NCBI GenBank assembly: GCA_038229875.1
Contig: JBBROA010000001.1
Span: 62,001 to 126,000 of the forward strand
Direction: 5' to 3'
DNA: 64,000 nt
From: JALYUA01 sp038229875
Lineage (GTDB): Bacteria; Acidobacteriota; Thermoanaerobaculia; UBA5066; Gp7-AA6
The notes under the pieces were generated by a model. It made no database searches. It had not been told where the DNA came from and saw only the letters and a program-made list of their open reading frames with translations. Made by a program: the position numbers and the translations under genes. Below are positions 56,572-64,000 of the stretch, piece by piece; positions within the stretch are counted from its first letter, which is position 1, and every line of letters starts with the position of its first letter.

Positions 56572-57330
56572 ATGATCCCAGCATTTTTCACGCTTGCCCT
56601 GCTTGCGGCCGTTTCCCCACCGGATCCGGGCGCTATCTCCTCCGGCGGCGCCGTCTACTCGTCGCATCTCATGGTCGACCAGGAAGTCCTCGTGTCTTCC
56701 CGCATCACCGGGATCATTTCGACGATCTCGGTCGATCGGGGAACCCAGGTCGTCAAGGGGCAGCCGCTCGCGACTCTGGATCAGCGGGAGGCGGAGAGCG
56801 AGGTCCGGCAGGCGAAGGAAGACATGGAACTGCGCCGGGCGGAGTTCGAACGGCAGAAAACGCTCTCCGGGCTGAACCTCGGGTCCGTCGCGGACCTCGA
56901 CACGGCGCGGGCGCGGCACGCGGTGGCTTCCGCGGCCTTCGACAAGGCCAGGACGCTGCGGGACTACACCGTGATCCGCGCCCCCTTCAACGGCGTCGTG
57001 ACGGACAAGCTGGCGCGCGTCGGGCAGAAGGTGGTCGACATCCAGAACCAGCCGCTCTTCAAGGTGACCGCCCTCGAACCGCTGCTCGCGCGGATCTACG
57101 TGCCCGACAGGGACCTCGGAGGCTTGAAGCGCGGCGACTCGGTGGAGATCGTGGCGGCCAATGCGCCCGCCGTGCGCGCCTCCGCGCGCGTCGAGTACAT
57201 CAGCCCGACGGTCGACGCCGGCAGCGCGACGGTCGAGGTGATCGTGCGGGTGGGGCACAATCCGTCGCCGGCGACGCTCCGGCCGGGAGTCGCCGTCGAA
57301 GTCCGTCTGCCGGCTTCGCGCCGCCCGTGA
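56572..57330 (+). CDS. HlyD/RND-type membrane fusion (adaptor) protein
   Basis: The 252-residue adaptor has a short signal peptide (MIPAFFTLALLAAVSP), a barrel-sandwich half (VLVSSRITGIISTISVDRGTQV, then VKGQPLATLD), a coiled coil (REAESEVRQAKEDMELRRAEF..., about 70-115), the returning lipoyl half (YTVIRAPFNGVVTDKLARVGQKV) and a beta-barrel (ARIYVPDRDLGGLKRGDSVEIV). No inner-membrane pump gene follows. It overlaps the kinase gene by GTGA, so adaptor and regulators are cotranscribed. Confidence 0.88.
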   Translation: MIPAFFTLALLAAVSPPDPGAISSGGAVYSSHLMVDQEVLVSSRITGIISTISVDRGTQVVKGQPLATLDQREAESEVRQAKEDMELRRAEFERQKTLSGLNLGSVADLDTARARHAVASAAFDKARTLRDYTVIRAPFNGVVTDKLARVGQKVVDIQNQPLFKVTALEPLLARIYVPDRDLGGLKRGDSVEIVAANAPAVRASARVEYISPTVDAGSATVEVIVRVGHNPSPATLRPGVAVEVRLPASRRP

Positions 57331-58046
57331 CGTCCGGGTCGAGAAGACCTCCGACGCCGTTGAGGTCCGCGCTCGACCGCGTCCTGATCCACGACATCCG
57401 GAACCTCGGTTTTCGGTTGGAGATGCTGAGGTCGAACCTCGACGAGCACTACGGCCACCCGGACTTCAAGCAGTCGATCGAGGAGCTCTTGAGCTCGACC
57501 ATCGGGCGGCTGGACGGGATCGTCCGGCGGTGGTCCGGCGAGGAAACCGAGCTTCTGATCAAGGTCGAGCTCGACTTGAACGCGATCCTGCGCGAGATCG
57601 CGGGCGGCGCCACCCGGCGCGGCGGCCGACTGCCCGCGGGGGAGTCGTCGCGCCTTCCGGTCCTTTCCCTCGCCCTTTCCGAGATACCGCCCGTCTGGGG
57701 GGACCTGTACTTTCTCCGCGACGCGCTCGCGAGCCTGATCGAGAATGCGCTCGAAGCGGCGGCGCCGGCGGGCAAGGTGCTCATCCGGAGCTTCCCCGCG
57801 CGCTCGGGCGGCGGAGAACGGGCGATCCTCGAGATCATCGACAACGGCGAGGGCATGTCGCGCGAGTTCGTGACGGACCGGCTGTTCCGCCCCTTCCAGA
57901 CCACCAAGCCCGACGGCGTAGGGCTCGGCGTCTTCACGGCGGCGCAGATCGTCAAGCACCACGGCGGAAAGATCCGCGTGCGCAGCCAGGCCGGCGAGGG
58001 CACCGTCGTGCGCCTCTCGTTTTCGGCCGCGTCCCCGGCGTCGTGA
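57327..58046 (+). CDS. Histidine kinase, PrsK-like catalytic core only
   Basis: The 239-residue kinase lacks any sensor or membrane segment. The DHp box is LIHDIRNLGFRLEMLRSNL with His22. The ATPase domain has ASLIENALEAAAPAG, DNGEGMS and GVGLGVFTAAQIVKHHGG. The HDIRNL box resembles PrsK of PEP-CTERM/exosortase systems rather than NtrB. It probably phosphorylates the regulator encoded next (GTGA overlap). How it senses a signal is unclear; it may work with the GAF-HlyD protein at the end of the region. Confidence 0.85.
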   Translation: MTSGSRRPPTPLRSALDRVLIHDIRNLGFRLEMLRSNLDEHYGHPDFKQSIEELLSSTIGRLDGIVRRWSGEETELLIKVELDLNAILREIAGGATRRGGRLPAGESSRLPVLSLALSEIPPVWGDLYFLRDALASLIENALEAAAPAGKVLIRSFPARSGGGERAILEIIDNGEGMSREFVTDRLFRPFQTTKPDGVGLGVFTAAQIVKHHGGKIRVRSQAGEGTVVRLSFSAASPAS

Positions 58047-59416
58047 GCGCCGCGAACCGTCCGCTCGGGCGCCTCCTGGTGGTCGAGGACGATCCGATCC
58101 TCTTAGACCAGCTCACCTGGGCGCTCAAGGGGTCCTTCGACGTGATCTCGGCGTCGGACGCCGACGCGGGACGCGCTCTCTTCAATTCCGAGCTGGATCT
58201 CTTCCTCTTCGACCTGCGGCTCCCGCCGAGCGGCCGCGTCGAGGAGGGGTTCGCCCTGCTCCAGGAGGCGCGACGCCGAAATCCCGACGCGACGGTCGTC
58301 GTGATGTCGGGAGAGGCCGACCGGAGCGCGGCCCTGCACGCGATCGAGCTCGGCGCCTTCGACTTTTTCCGGAAGCCGCTCGACCCGGCGGAGGTGAAGA
58401 TCATCCTGAAGCGGGCTCTCGAGCGCCGCCGCCTGGTCGTCGAGAATCAGGAGCTGCGCGAGCAGGCGCGGGACCAGAAATCGTTCGACCGCCTGATCGG
58501 CGAGAGCCCGGAAATGAAGCGGCTGTTCCGGGAGATCGAGCAGGTTGCACCGTCGGACGCGACCGTCATGATCCAGGGCGAGAGCGGCACCGGCAAGGAG
58601 CTCGTCGCCCACTCGATCCACGAGCGAAGCCCGAGAGCGGCCCGGGCGTTCGTCGCGATCAACGCCTCCGGTTTTCCAGACACGCTCGCGGAATCCGAGC
58701 TCTTCGGACACGAGCGGGGAGCCTTCACGGGCGCCGTCACGTCGCGGCCGGGCCGCTTCGAGCTCGCTCACGGCGGCACGCTGTTCTTAGACGAAATCGG
58801 GACCCTGTCCCCCGCGGTGCAGGCGAAGCTGCTCCGGGTGCTCGAAACGCGGGAGCTCGAGCGCGTCGGCGGGCGCCGCACCGTGCCGGTTGATTTCCGC
58901 CTGGTGACGGCGACCAACGAAGATCTCGAGGCTCGGGTGGCCTCCGGCGCGTTTCGCGAGGACCTTTTCTACAGGATCAACACGGTCCCCATCCGCATCC
59001 CCCCGCTGCGCGATCGGGGCAGGGACCTCCAACTCCTCGCAGAGCACTTTCTCGCGCGTTTCTCCGCCAAACACGGCCGCGGTCAGAAAACGCTTTCCCC
59101 GTCCGCGCTCGAAAAGCTCCAGCGTCACCCTTGGAAGGGAAACGTGCGGGAGCTCGAGCACGTGATCGAGATGCTGGTTCTTTTTTCCGAGTCGGACGCC
59201 ATCGAGGAAGAAGACCTGCCTCGCGTCTTTCGGTCTGAGCCGGCGAGGCCCGGAAACGAGCCGTCGGTCCGGTTTTCCGACGCGGTCCGCGAGCACCAAC
59301 GGCGGCTCCTCGCGGACGCGATCGAGCGCGCCGGCGGCGTGAAGGCGGAGGCGGCCCGACAGCTCGGACTCGACGCGAACCAGATCAAATACCTCTGCCG
59401 CAAGCACGGCCTCTGA
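58043..59416 (+). CDS. Sigma-54 response regulator, PrsR-like
   Basis: 457 residues from GTG 58043. The receiver has VVEDD and phospho-acceptor Asp57 (LFDLRLPP). The AAA+ domain has Walker A GESGTGKE (179-186), GAFTGA (226-231) and LFLDEIGTLSPAVQAKLLRVL. The Fis-type helix-turn-helix closes it (GGVKAEAARQLGLDANQIKYL). QLTWALKG after the acidic pocket resembles PrsR. It should bind upstream elements of the -24/-12 promoter 110 bp after its stop. Confidence 0.9.
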   Translation: MSAANRPLGRLLVVEDDPILLDQLTWALKGSFDVISASDADAGRALFNSELDLFLFDLRLPPSGRVEEGFALLQEARRRNPDATVVVMSGEADRSAALHAIELGAFDFFRKPLDPAEVKIILKRALERRRLVVENQELREQARDQKSFDRLIGESPEMKRLFREIEQVAPSDATVMIQGESGTGKELVAHSIHERSPRAARAFVAINASGFPDTLAESELFGHERGAFTGAVTSRPGRFELAHGGTLFLDEIGTLSPAVQAKLLRVLETRELERVGGRRTVPVDFRLVTATNEDLEARVASGAFREDLFYRINTVPIRIPPLRDRGRDLQLLAEHFLARFSAKHGRGQKTLSPSALEKLQRHPWKGNVRELEHVIEMLVLFSESDAIEEEDLPRVFRSEPARPGNEPSVRFSDAVREHQRRLLADAIERAGGVKAEAARQLGLDANQIKYLCRKHGL

Positions 59417-59489
59417 GGTTGGGAACGGTTGACAAAACCATCCGAGGTTGAGAAATTCACCCGACCGAGCTTGCTTGTCAAATAGCAAG
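59415..59489 (+). promoter_or_regulatory. Probable activator-binding sites (UAS)
   Basis: Direct repeats GAGGTTGGGAA (59415-59425) and GAGGTTGAGAA (59444-59454) are 29 bases apart. An inverted repeat CTTGCT-8-AGCAAG spans 59470-59489. The stretch is clearly AT-richer than its surroundings and lies 36-110 bp upstream of the -24 element, the usual place for sigma-54 enhancers. Confidence 0.6.
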
Positions 59490-59524
59490 TGCTTTTATTT
59501 CAATGTTTTAAGCCGCTGACGCGC

Positions 59525-59539
59525 TGGCCCCGACCTTGC
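59525..59539 (+). promoter_or_regulatory. Sigma-54 (-24/-12) promoter
   Basis: TGGCCCCGACCTTGC matches TGGCACG-N4-TTGC at the -24 GG (59526-59527) and -12 GC (59538-59539) with exact spacing. The transcript would begin near 59551, leaving an about 17-base leader with AGAGGAGG before ATG 59568. The ATG at 59541 lies upstream of this transcript start and is excluded. Confidence 0.8.
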
Positions 59540-59567
59540 GATGGAGAGAGGGAAAGAGGAGGCCACC

Positions 59568-60095
59568 ATGGCAAATGAAGTCAGGATCAAGCTCACAGAC
59601 GCCCAGAAGGCGAAGATCAAGTCGGCGACCGGCAGGGAGATGAACGAGATCCGCCTCGGCAACCTGAGCAGCGGTCCTTCCGCGACGCCCGCCAAGAAAA
59701 CGATGACTGCTCGCGCCCAGACCGCGCGCGCGCAGACCGCCCGGGCGGAAACGGCCCGCGCGCAGACCGCTCGCTCAGAGACGGCCCGCGCCCAGACCGC
59801 GCGCTCCGAAACGGCTCGCGCCCAGACCGCTCGTTCCGAGACCGCCCGCGCTCAGACGGCTCGCGCCGAGACCGCTCGTTCCCAGACCGCTCGCGCCGAG
59901 ACCGCTCGCGCTCAGACGACCCGCGCGGAGACGGCCCGGTCACAGACTGCCCGCGCCGAGACCGCCCGCTCGCAGACCGCGCGCGCGCAGACCGCTCGGG
60001 CTGAGACGGCCCGCGCGCAGACGGCCAGGGCGGAGACCGCGCGCGCGCAGACTTCGAGGGCGCAGACCTCCCGCGCGGATTCCGAGAACCTGTAA
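59568..60095 (+). CDS. Pentad-repeat (TARAQ/TARAE) protein
   Basis: 175 residues from ATG 59568 (AGAGGAGG upstream). Residues 1-46 form a charged N-terminal region (MANEVRIKLTDAQKAKIKSA, then TGREMNEIRLGNL) resembling a leader helix. Residues 47-171 are 25 perfect-register pentads Thr-Ala-Arg-[Ala/Ser]-[Gln/Glu], often alternating Q and E, ending Ser-Glu-Asn-Leu. There is no Cys, aromatic residue or Pro in the repeat. It differs from A(D/N)LXX pentapeptide proteins by lacking the central Leu. Codons vary between repeats while residues stay fixed. No known family recognised. Confidence 0.85.
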   Translation: MANEVRIKLTDAQKAKIKSATGREMNEIRLGNLSSGPSATPAKKTMTARAQTARAQTARAETARAQTARSETARAQTARSETARAQTARSETARAQTARAETARSQTARAETARAQTTRAETARSQTARAETARSQTARAQTARAETARAQTARAETARAQTSRAQTSRADSENL

Positions 60096-60101
60096 GACAC
60101 G

Positions 60102-60143
60102 AGCCCCGCTCCTTTTCATGCCCCGCGCGAGCGGGGCTTTTTT
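60102..60143 (+). terminator. Rho-independent terminator
   Basis: AGCCCCGCTC (60102-60111) pairs perfectly with GAGCGGGGCT (60129-60138), followed by TTTTT. It lies 6 bases after the pentad-repeat stop, so that gene is a single-gene transcript. Confidence 0.92.
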
Positions 60144-60173
60144 ATTGCGGGAAGGGGCGAGGCTTCCGGACCC

Positions 60174-62381
60174 TCACCAAACCAGCGTGCGGACCCAGCG
60201 CGTCAAAACCACGAGGGCGCGGCCCGCATAGGAGGACCGGCGCGAATAGATCCGGGCCCGCACGACGGACCCGGGACGCAGACGGCCGTCCGCGTTGTCG
60301 AACATCGCGACCGCCACGAACCGCTCGGGTGTGCCGGAGGGAAGCGGTGGCTCCGCGAGCCCCGCCCCCGTCACGGGCTGATCGACGGTCGCCGCGGAGA
60401 TGCTGACGATCTTTCCGATGACCGGCTCGAGCGGCCGCTGGGGGGACAACGCCTTCACGCGCGCGCCCTTCTCGAGAGAGTCGAGCAGCCTCTCGGAAAC
60501 GGGCAGCTCGGCGATGAGACGCGTGCAGTCTCCGACCTCCGCGAGCACGGTCCCCGCCGCGACCATCCGGGCCGCGAGGTCCTGCACATCCGGCGTCAGA
60601 ACCCTTCCGGCGATCGGAGAACGGACGTCGAGGCGTTCCTCGGTGGCGCGGGCGCCGCGCAGCCCTTCCTGCGAAGCGTCAGACCGCCGCTCCGCCTCGT
60701 ACACCGCGCTCGCGCCTCCCCTCTCTCGGGCAAGGTTCGCGGCAAATCGCAGCCGCCCCGACTGCTCCGCAAAATGAGAGACGCGCGCCTGAGCCGCCAT
60801 GTTTTTGAGTCGAAAGAGCTCGCGTCCCGCGGGCACGTTGTCGCCCTCTCGGACCAGAACTTCCGCAACCGATGCGTCCTCGGGCGCCTGAAGACGCACG
60901 ACCTTCGCGGGCCGCAGCACCGCTTCGGCGGAGATCGTTCGGCGGCTCCACGGCACGAGAAGGACGAGCAGCAGGATGGCTCCGGCGATCGCTAGAGGCC
61001 GGCGGCTTCGGGAGGACATGAGGAACTCCTTCTTGTCCAGGTAAAAGAGCCGCGCCGTGCGGGTCACGAGACGGACCCGCTTGCGAAAGACTCGATAGAG
61101 GGTCAGGAGCAGAAGAACGACGGCGACCCCGGGGAAATACTTCGAATAGAAGTTGTAGAAGAGACCGGCGATGAATCGCATGATCACCGTCGTGTAAGCG
61201 AGCGCGAGCGTTCCATAGATCCAGTAGATCCGCCGCTTGCGGCGCGAGACCGCCGGCCGCGGGACCGGGAGTCTCAAGATCCGGCTCTGAAACTGCGCTC
61301 CGAGGTACTGGAACGCTTCCTCGCGAAGCTCCGGCATCTCGACAAGGCTCGTCAGCGCGTAATAGCCGTCGATCTTGATGAGCGGGTTGATATTGAAGAA
61401 GATCGTCGAGACCCCGGTGAAGAGCATCGTCTTGTAGGCGAGCTCGTGGAGGAGCGTGTCGGGGTACGACGCGACCCACATGGCCGTCGCGCCGGCGCAG
61501 ATGAAGCCTTCCACGTAGATGCCGGCCGTCGTCGTCCAGAGGCGATGCCACTTGTTCTGGAACATGATCGCGTCGGTCGTGTCGCAGTAAAACGCCGGGG
61601 TGAAATAAAGGAGCGCCAGGCCGATGTCGTGGACCTCTCCTCCGTAAACTTTCGTCGCGAACGCGTGGCCGAATTCGTGAATGCCGCCGATCACGCACAG
61701 GATGATGAAGAATTGCAGCACGTCGATGAGCGGCTTGTGCAGAAACGCGTAGAGCTCGTACGTCCCGGTCCAGATCGGTGCCCAGTGAAGAACGAAGACT
61801 CCGATCGTCCAGGCGACGGCGATGATCCAGAGAACGACGACGGGCGGCGTCCAGAGCCACCGCACGTAGCGGACTGTGCGGTCCAGGAACCGGTCGGGGT
61901 CGAAGACGTGGAACTTCATGAAAAAGGGATTGAAGCCCTCGGCTTTCGCGTCGGCGGCGCGTTTGCGGTCCGTCCTCGAGCGGCTCAAGAGCAGGAGGCT
62001 GCGTTCGGCAGAGGAGCGCTCGAGAAGCTCGGTGTTGCGGAGCATTTCTTCGTACTCGAGGGCAAAGACGGTGTCGATGCTCGCTCTGGGAAAAATTCGG
62101 TTGTATTCCGCGGCGATCTCCTCGGTCGTGCGGGTCCCGTCGAAGAGCTCGATGATTCCCCATTCGGAGTCGCTGAACGTGTAGTACGCGTCGCGCTCCT
62201 GGTTCTTGACCACCCACGTCACCTCGCCCATCCGGACGACGCGGCGAATGACCAGCTGCTTCGCGAGCGCCGGACGGTCCGAAGCTTGCCCGTGCCGCGC
62301 GGCGAGGAGCTCGGCGCCTCTCTCCGGTGCGGTCGCCGAAAGGAGCGGGACCGCCGGTGAGCGCGCGCCCGGCGCGGTCAT
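60174..62381 (-). CDS. PqqD-like + M50 metalloprotease + HlyD exporter
   Basis: 735 residues from ATG 62381 (ATGA overlap with the GAF-HlyD gene). About 41-120 is a PqqD-like domain (VTWVVKNQERDAYYTFSDSE, then FDGTRTTEEIAAEYNR). The membrane core has the zinc motif GIHEFGHAFA (235-239) and the second S2P motif NINPLIKIDGYYAL, among about eight helices. A last helix (LAIAGAILLLVLLVPW) leads to a HlyD part (VVRLQAPEDASVAEVLVREGD ... RSPIAGRVL). This matches peptide zinc metalloprotease proteins of RiPP-like export systems. It should cleave or move a peptide across the inner membrane. Confidence 0.88.
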   Translation of the reverse strand: MTAPGARSPAVPLLSATAPERGAELLAARHGQASDRPALAKQLVIRRVVRMGEVTWVVKNQERDAYYTFSDSEWGIIELFDGTRTTEEIAAEYNRIFPRASIDTVFALEYEEMLRNTELLERSSAERSLLLLSRSRTDRKRAADAKAEGFNPFFMKFHVFDPDRFLDRTVRYVRWLWTPPVVVLWIIAVAWTIGVFVLHWAPIWTGTYELYAFLHKPLIDVLQFFIILCVIGGIHEFGHAFATKVYGGEVHDIGLALLYFTPAFYCDTTDAIMFQNKWHRLWTTTAGIYVEGFICAGATAMWVASYPDTLLHELAYKTMLFTGVSTIFFNINPLIKIDGYYALTSLVEMPELREEAFQYLGAQFQSRILRLPVPRPAVSRRKRRIYWIYGTLALAYTTVIMRFIAGLFYNFYSKYFPGVAVVLLLLTLYRVFRKRVRLVTRTARLFYLDKKEFLMSSRSRRPLAIAGAILLLVLLVPWSRRTISAEAVLRPAKVVRLQAPEDASVAEVLVREGDNVPAGRELFRLKNMAAQARVSHFAEQSGRLRFAANLARERGGASAVYEAERRSDASQEGLRGARATEERLDVRSPIAGRVLTPDVQDLAARMVAAGTVLAEVGDCTRLIAELPVSERLLDSLEKGARVKALSPQRPLEPVIGKIVSISAATVDQPVTGAGLAEPPLPSGTPERFVAVAMFDNADGRLRPGSVVRARIYSRRSSYAGRALVVLTRWVRTLVW

Positions 62382-64000
62382 GGGAGCAGGGGCCAGAGCT
62401 TTGCGTAGAGCCATCGCGACGGCTTCCGCAGAAGCAACGTCGCAATCTTGCGGTCTCCGGCGCTGATCTTCGCGCGACCGAGCATCCCGGTCTTCAGAGA
62501 ACCGTCGGGGTTCGGCAGGGTCAGTTCGGCCACCACGAAGCGTTCCTTCCCCTCTTCGCGGATACGCGCGCCGACGCGGGAGATCTCTCCGCGGAAGGTG
62601 CGGGTCGGATAAGGGTTCAGTTTGACGTCCACCCGCTGCCCCGCCTTCAACAGGGAGGAGTCCTCTTCCGGCACGGCGACCTCGACGGTCACCGAGCCCA
62701 CGTCCGCGATCACGCAGAACTCGGCGCCGCGGGGAAGGTTCTGCCCGATGCGCTCCTCGAGGCGCGGTGTCACGATGACTCCGGCGGCGGGTGCCCGCAA
62801 CCGCGTCGCATCGAACCGCTCCTGCTCCATGGCGATCCGGGCTTCGAGCTCGTCGACGCGGGACTGAGCGTCGAACAGGCCCCCGGCGTTTCCCGTCCCT
62901 CGCTGCGTCGCGACGTCTCTCGCCGCGATCGCATGAGCGGACTGTGCGTCCGCCAGCGCGGACCGGTAGCTCTCGTCGTTCACCGTCGCGATGACTTCTC
63001 CCTTCGGGACGACCTCACCCTCTCGGTGCATCACCGAGGCGACGATGCCCTCCGCTCCCGCCGTCACCACGCTGCGGCGGCCTGGCAGCACGCGTGCCGC
63101 TCCGCCGACCCGCAGCCGCCACGGGACCAGGAAGAGGATCGCCGCGAGCGCGATCGCCCCCGCCGCCCACGCAAGCCGGCGCCGGCGCGGGATCGCCATC
63201 AGGCGGGTCCGGCGGGCGAGGAGGGGTTTCCAGAAGCCCGCGAGAGGGACCTGCTGGTAAAGCTGGGCGTTGCGAACCGCCACCGTCGCCTGGTTGACGA
63301 GTATCTGCAGGAGGTCGCGCGTTTCCGCGTCGAAGACGATCGGCTCCCGTGACTCGAAAGCGAGGACCCCGAGCTTTCCCTCCTCGTCCTTCAGGGTGAC
63401 GGCATAGAACGCCTTGAGCCCCTGCTCGTTGAACAGCGTCCGGAACTTTTCTTCGGTCTCCGGCCGATCGGAGGTCAGGGTTCCGTCTTCGCGCTCGGTG
63501 ACGTTGACGTCGGACCCCGAGAGGAACACCCACTGGAGGAACTCCTCGGTTCGCCGGATCTCCGGACTGCGCCGGTCGATTTCCGTGGTGCCCGACACCG
63601 CTCCGAGCCGCAGCCGTCCTCCCTGCTGGATCGCCATGGCGCAGCGGTCGTACCGGATGAGGGCGGCCGAGGCGTTGACGACGGTCTGCATCACGCGGTC
63701 GAGGTCGAGCGTGGCAGTGATCTCGCGGCTGACGGCGAGGAGCGCGTCGAGCTCTTCGACTTTCTTTTCGGCTTCGAATTGGCGCGCGTTGCGGAGGGCC
63801 CGCACTGCCTGCCGGGCGAGGTCTTCGAGAAGCTCCTGGTCTTCTTCCGAGAAATCCGGAACCCGGCCGCGTTTGTTGACGAGAACGAGCGCGCCCAAGG
63901 GGACGTCCTGCTCGATGAGCGCGACCCCCAGGGCCGACCGCACGGGAAACTCCGGAGCCGACATCGGGTCGTCGGAGGAGATGCGATTCCGCCGGAGCGC
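62378..64000 (-). CDS. GAF-GAF-HlyD adaptor (partial)
   Basis: 541 codons are visible and the frame is open at the window edge, so the N-terminus is missing. A GAF domain (ALGVALIEQDVPLGALVLVN) and a second one (VNASAALIRYDRCAMAIQQG, LKAFYAVTLKDEEGKLGVLA) precede one membrane helix (LAWAAGAIALAAILFLVPW). A HlyD barrel-sandwich and coiled coil follow (SVVTAGAEGIVASVMHREGE ... RLRAPAAGVIV). GAF sensing fused to an efflux adaptor is uncommon. It overlaps the M50 gene (ATGA), so both act together. Confidence 0.87.
   Translation of the reverse strand, partial: ALRRNRISSDDPMSAPEFPVRSALGVALIEQDVPLGALVLVNKRGRVPDFSEEDQELLEDLARQAVRALRNARQFEAEKKVEELDALLAVSREITATLDLDRVMQTVVNASAALIRYDRCAMAIQQGGRLRLGAVSGTTEIDRRSPEIRRTEEFLQWVFLSGSDVNVTEREDGTLTSDRPETEEKFRTLFNEQGLKAFYAVTLKDEEGKLGVLAFESREPIVFDAETRDLLQILVNQATVAVRNAQLYQQVPLAGFWKPLLARRTRLMAIPRRRRLAWAAGAIALAAILFLVPWRLRVGGAARVLPGRRSVVTAGAEGIVASVMHREGEVVPKGEVIATVNDESYRSALADAQSAHAIAARDVATQRGTGNAGGLFDAQSRVDELEARIAMEQERFDATRLRAPAAGVIVTPRLEERIGQNLPRGAEFCVIADVGSVTVEVAVPEEDSSLLKAGQRVDVKLNPYPTRTFRGEISRVGARIREEGKERFVVAELTLPNPDGSLKTGMLGRAKISAGDRKIATLLLRKPSRWLYAKLWPLLP

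Noticed and set aside
59541..59567. Upstream ATG (59541) as start of the repeat protein
   Set aside because: It lies upstream of the start of transcription predicted from the -24/-12 promoter and has no ribosome site, while ATG 59568 follows AGAGGAGG.
59706..60080. Classical pentapeptide-repeat (A(D/N)LXX) protein
   Set aside because: The period is five, but the central Leu/Phe is Ala and the D/N position is Arg, so the stacked beta-helix core of that family is missing.
59706..60080. CRISPR array
   Set aside because: The 15-bp periodicity is codon-level repetition inside an open frame with no spacers; no cas genes are in the window.

Overview
The window is high-GC (roughly two thirds G+C) DNA from a Gram-negative bacterium. 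It makes lipopolysaccharide with Kdo and heptose, builds type IV pili and has a type II secretion-like machine. The gene content, with split heptose kinase/adenylyltransferase genes and purS/purQ as separate small genes, would suit an Acidobacteriota-type or similar deep lineage. That placement is inference, because no rRNA or tRNA gene was recognised. Genes are tightly packed in overlapping (ATGA/GTGA) runs.

Layout. 1-3.0 kb: a metallothionein-like gene cut by the window edge, a small membrane protein, a very acidic 98-residue protein, an SRPBCC protein and a zinc alcohol dehydrogenase. 3.0-7.7 kb: an AsmA/DUF748-type protein, diverging from an ABC ATPase, a LolCE/MacB-type permease and a LolA-like periplasmic protein. 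7.7-12.9 kb (minus): moeA, an alpha/beta hydrolase, a FabF-like ketosynthase, a methyltransferase and a geranylgeranyl-reductase-like flavoprotein. 13-17.9 kb: DUF4388, FmdB-type zinc ribbon, galU, XdhC and a BNR-repeat protein. 17.9-26.0 kb (minus): the type IV pilus block pilB-pilT-pilC-pilS-pilR plus a DUF192 lipoprotein. 26.1-34.7 kb (minus): LPS core and lipid A genes waaA, lpxK, lpxL, waaF, hldE1/hldE2 homologues and a second GT9 gene, broken by one HNH gene on the plus strand. 34.9-46.9 kb (plus): an ECF sigma and anti-sigma pair, then a type II secretion-like operon (F, E, PilM/N/O/P-like, a secretin with a cohesin-like tail, three pseudopilins). 47.0-51.7 kb (plus): M16 peptidase, dUTPase, methyltransferase, YycJ-like hydrolase, purS, purQ.

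51.8-64 kb is the accessory region. A minus-strand operon encodes a membrane redoxin, a stand-alone membrane-anchored C39 (double-glycine) peptidase, a 100-residue precursor with both a Sec-type signal and a double-glycine leader, then an ABC ATPase, a permease and a YIP1-like protein. Diverging from it are a HlyD-type adaptor, a histidine kinase and a sigma-54 activator. Next come a clear -24/-12 promoter and a protein made of 25 pentads (Thr-Ala-Arg-Ala/Ser-Gln/Glu). Convergent to that are a PqqD-M50-HlyD membrane protease/exporter and a GAF-HlyD protein. I read this as one or two linked systems for making and exporting unusual peptides.

The other striking signal lies between the genes. At least ten spacers are built from degenerate tandem repeats of 7 bp (once 8 bp), several as facing inverted arrays. 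Some run into coding sequence, where they supply pseudopilin leader peptides, a waaF stop codon, and start and stop signals. A second, about 58-bp dispersed block sits next to such arrays on both sides of hldE2.
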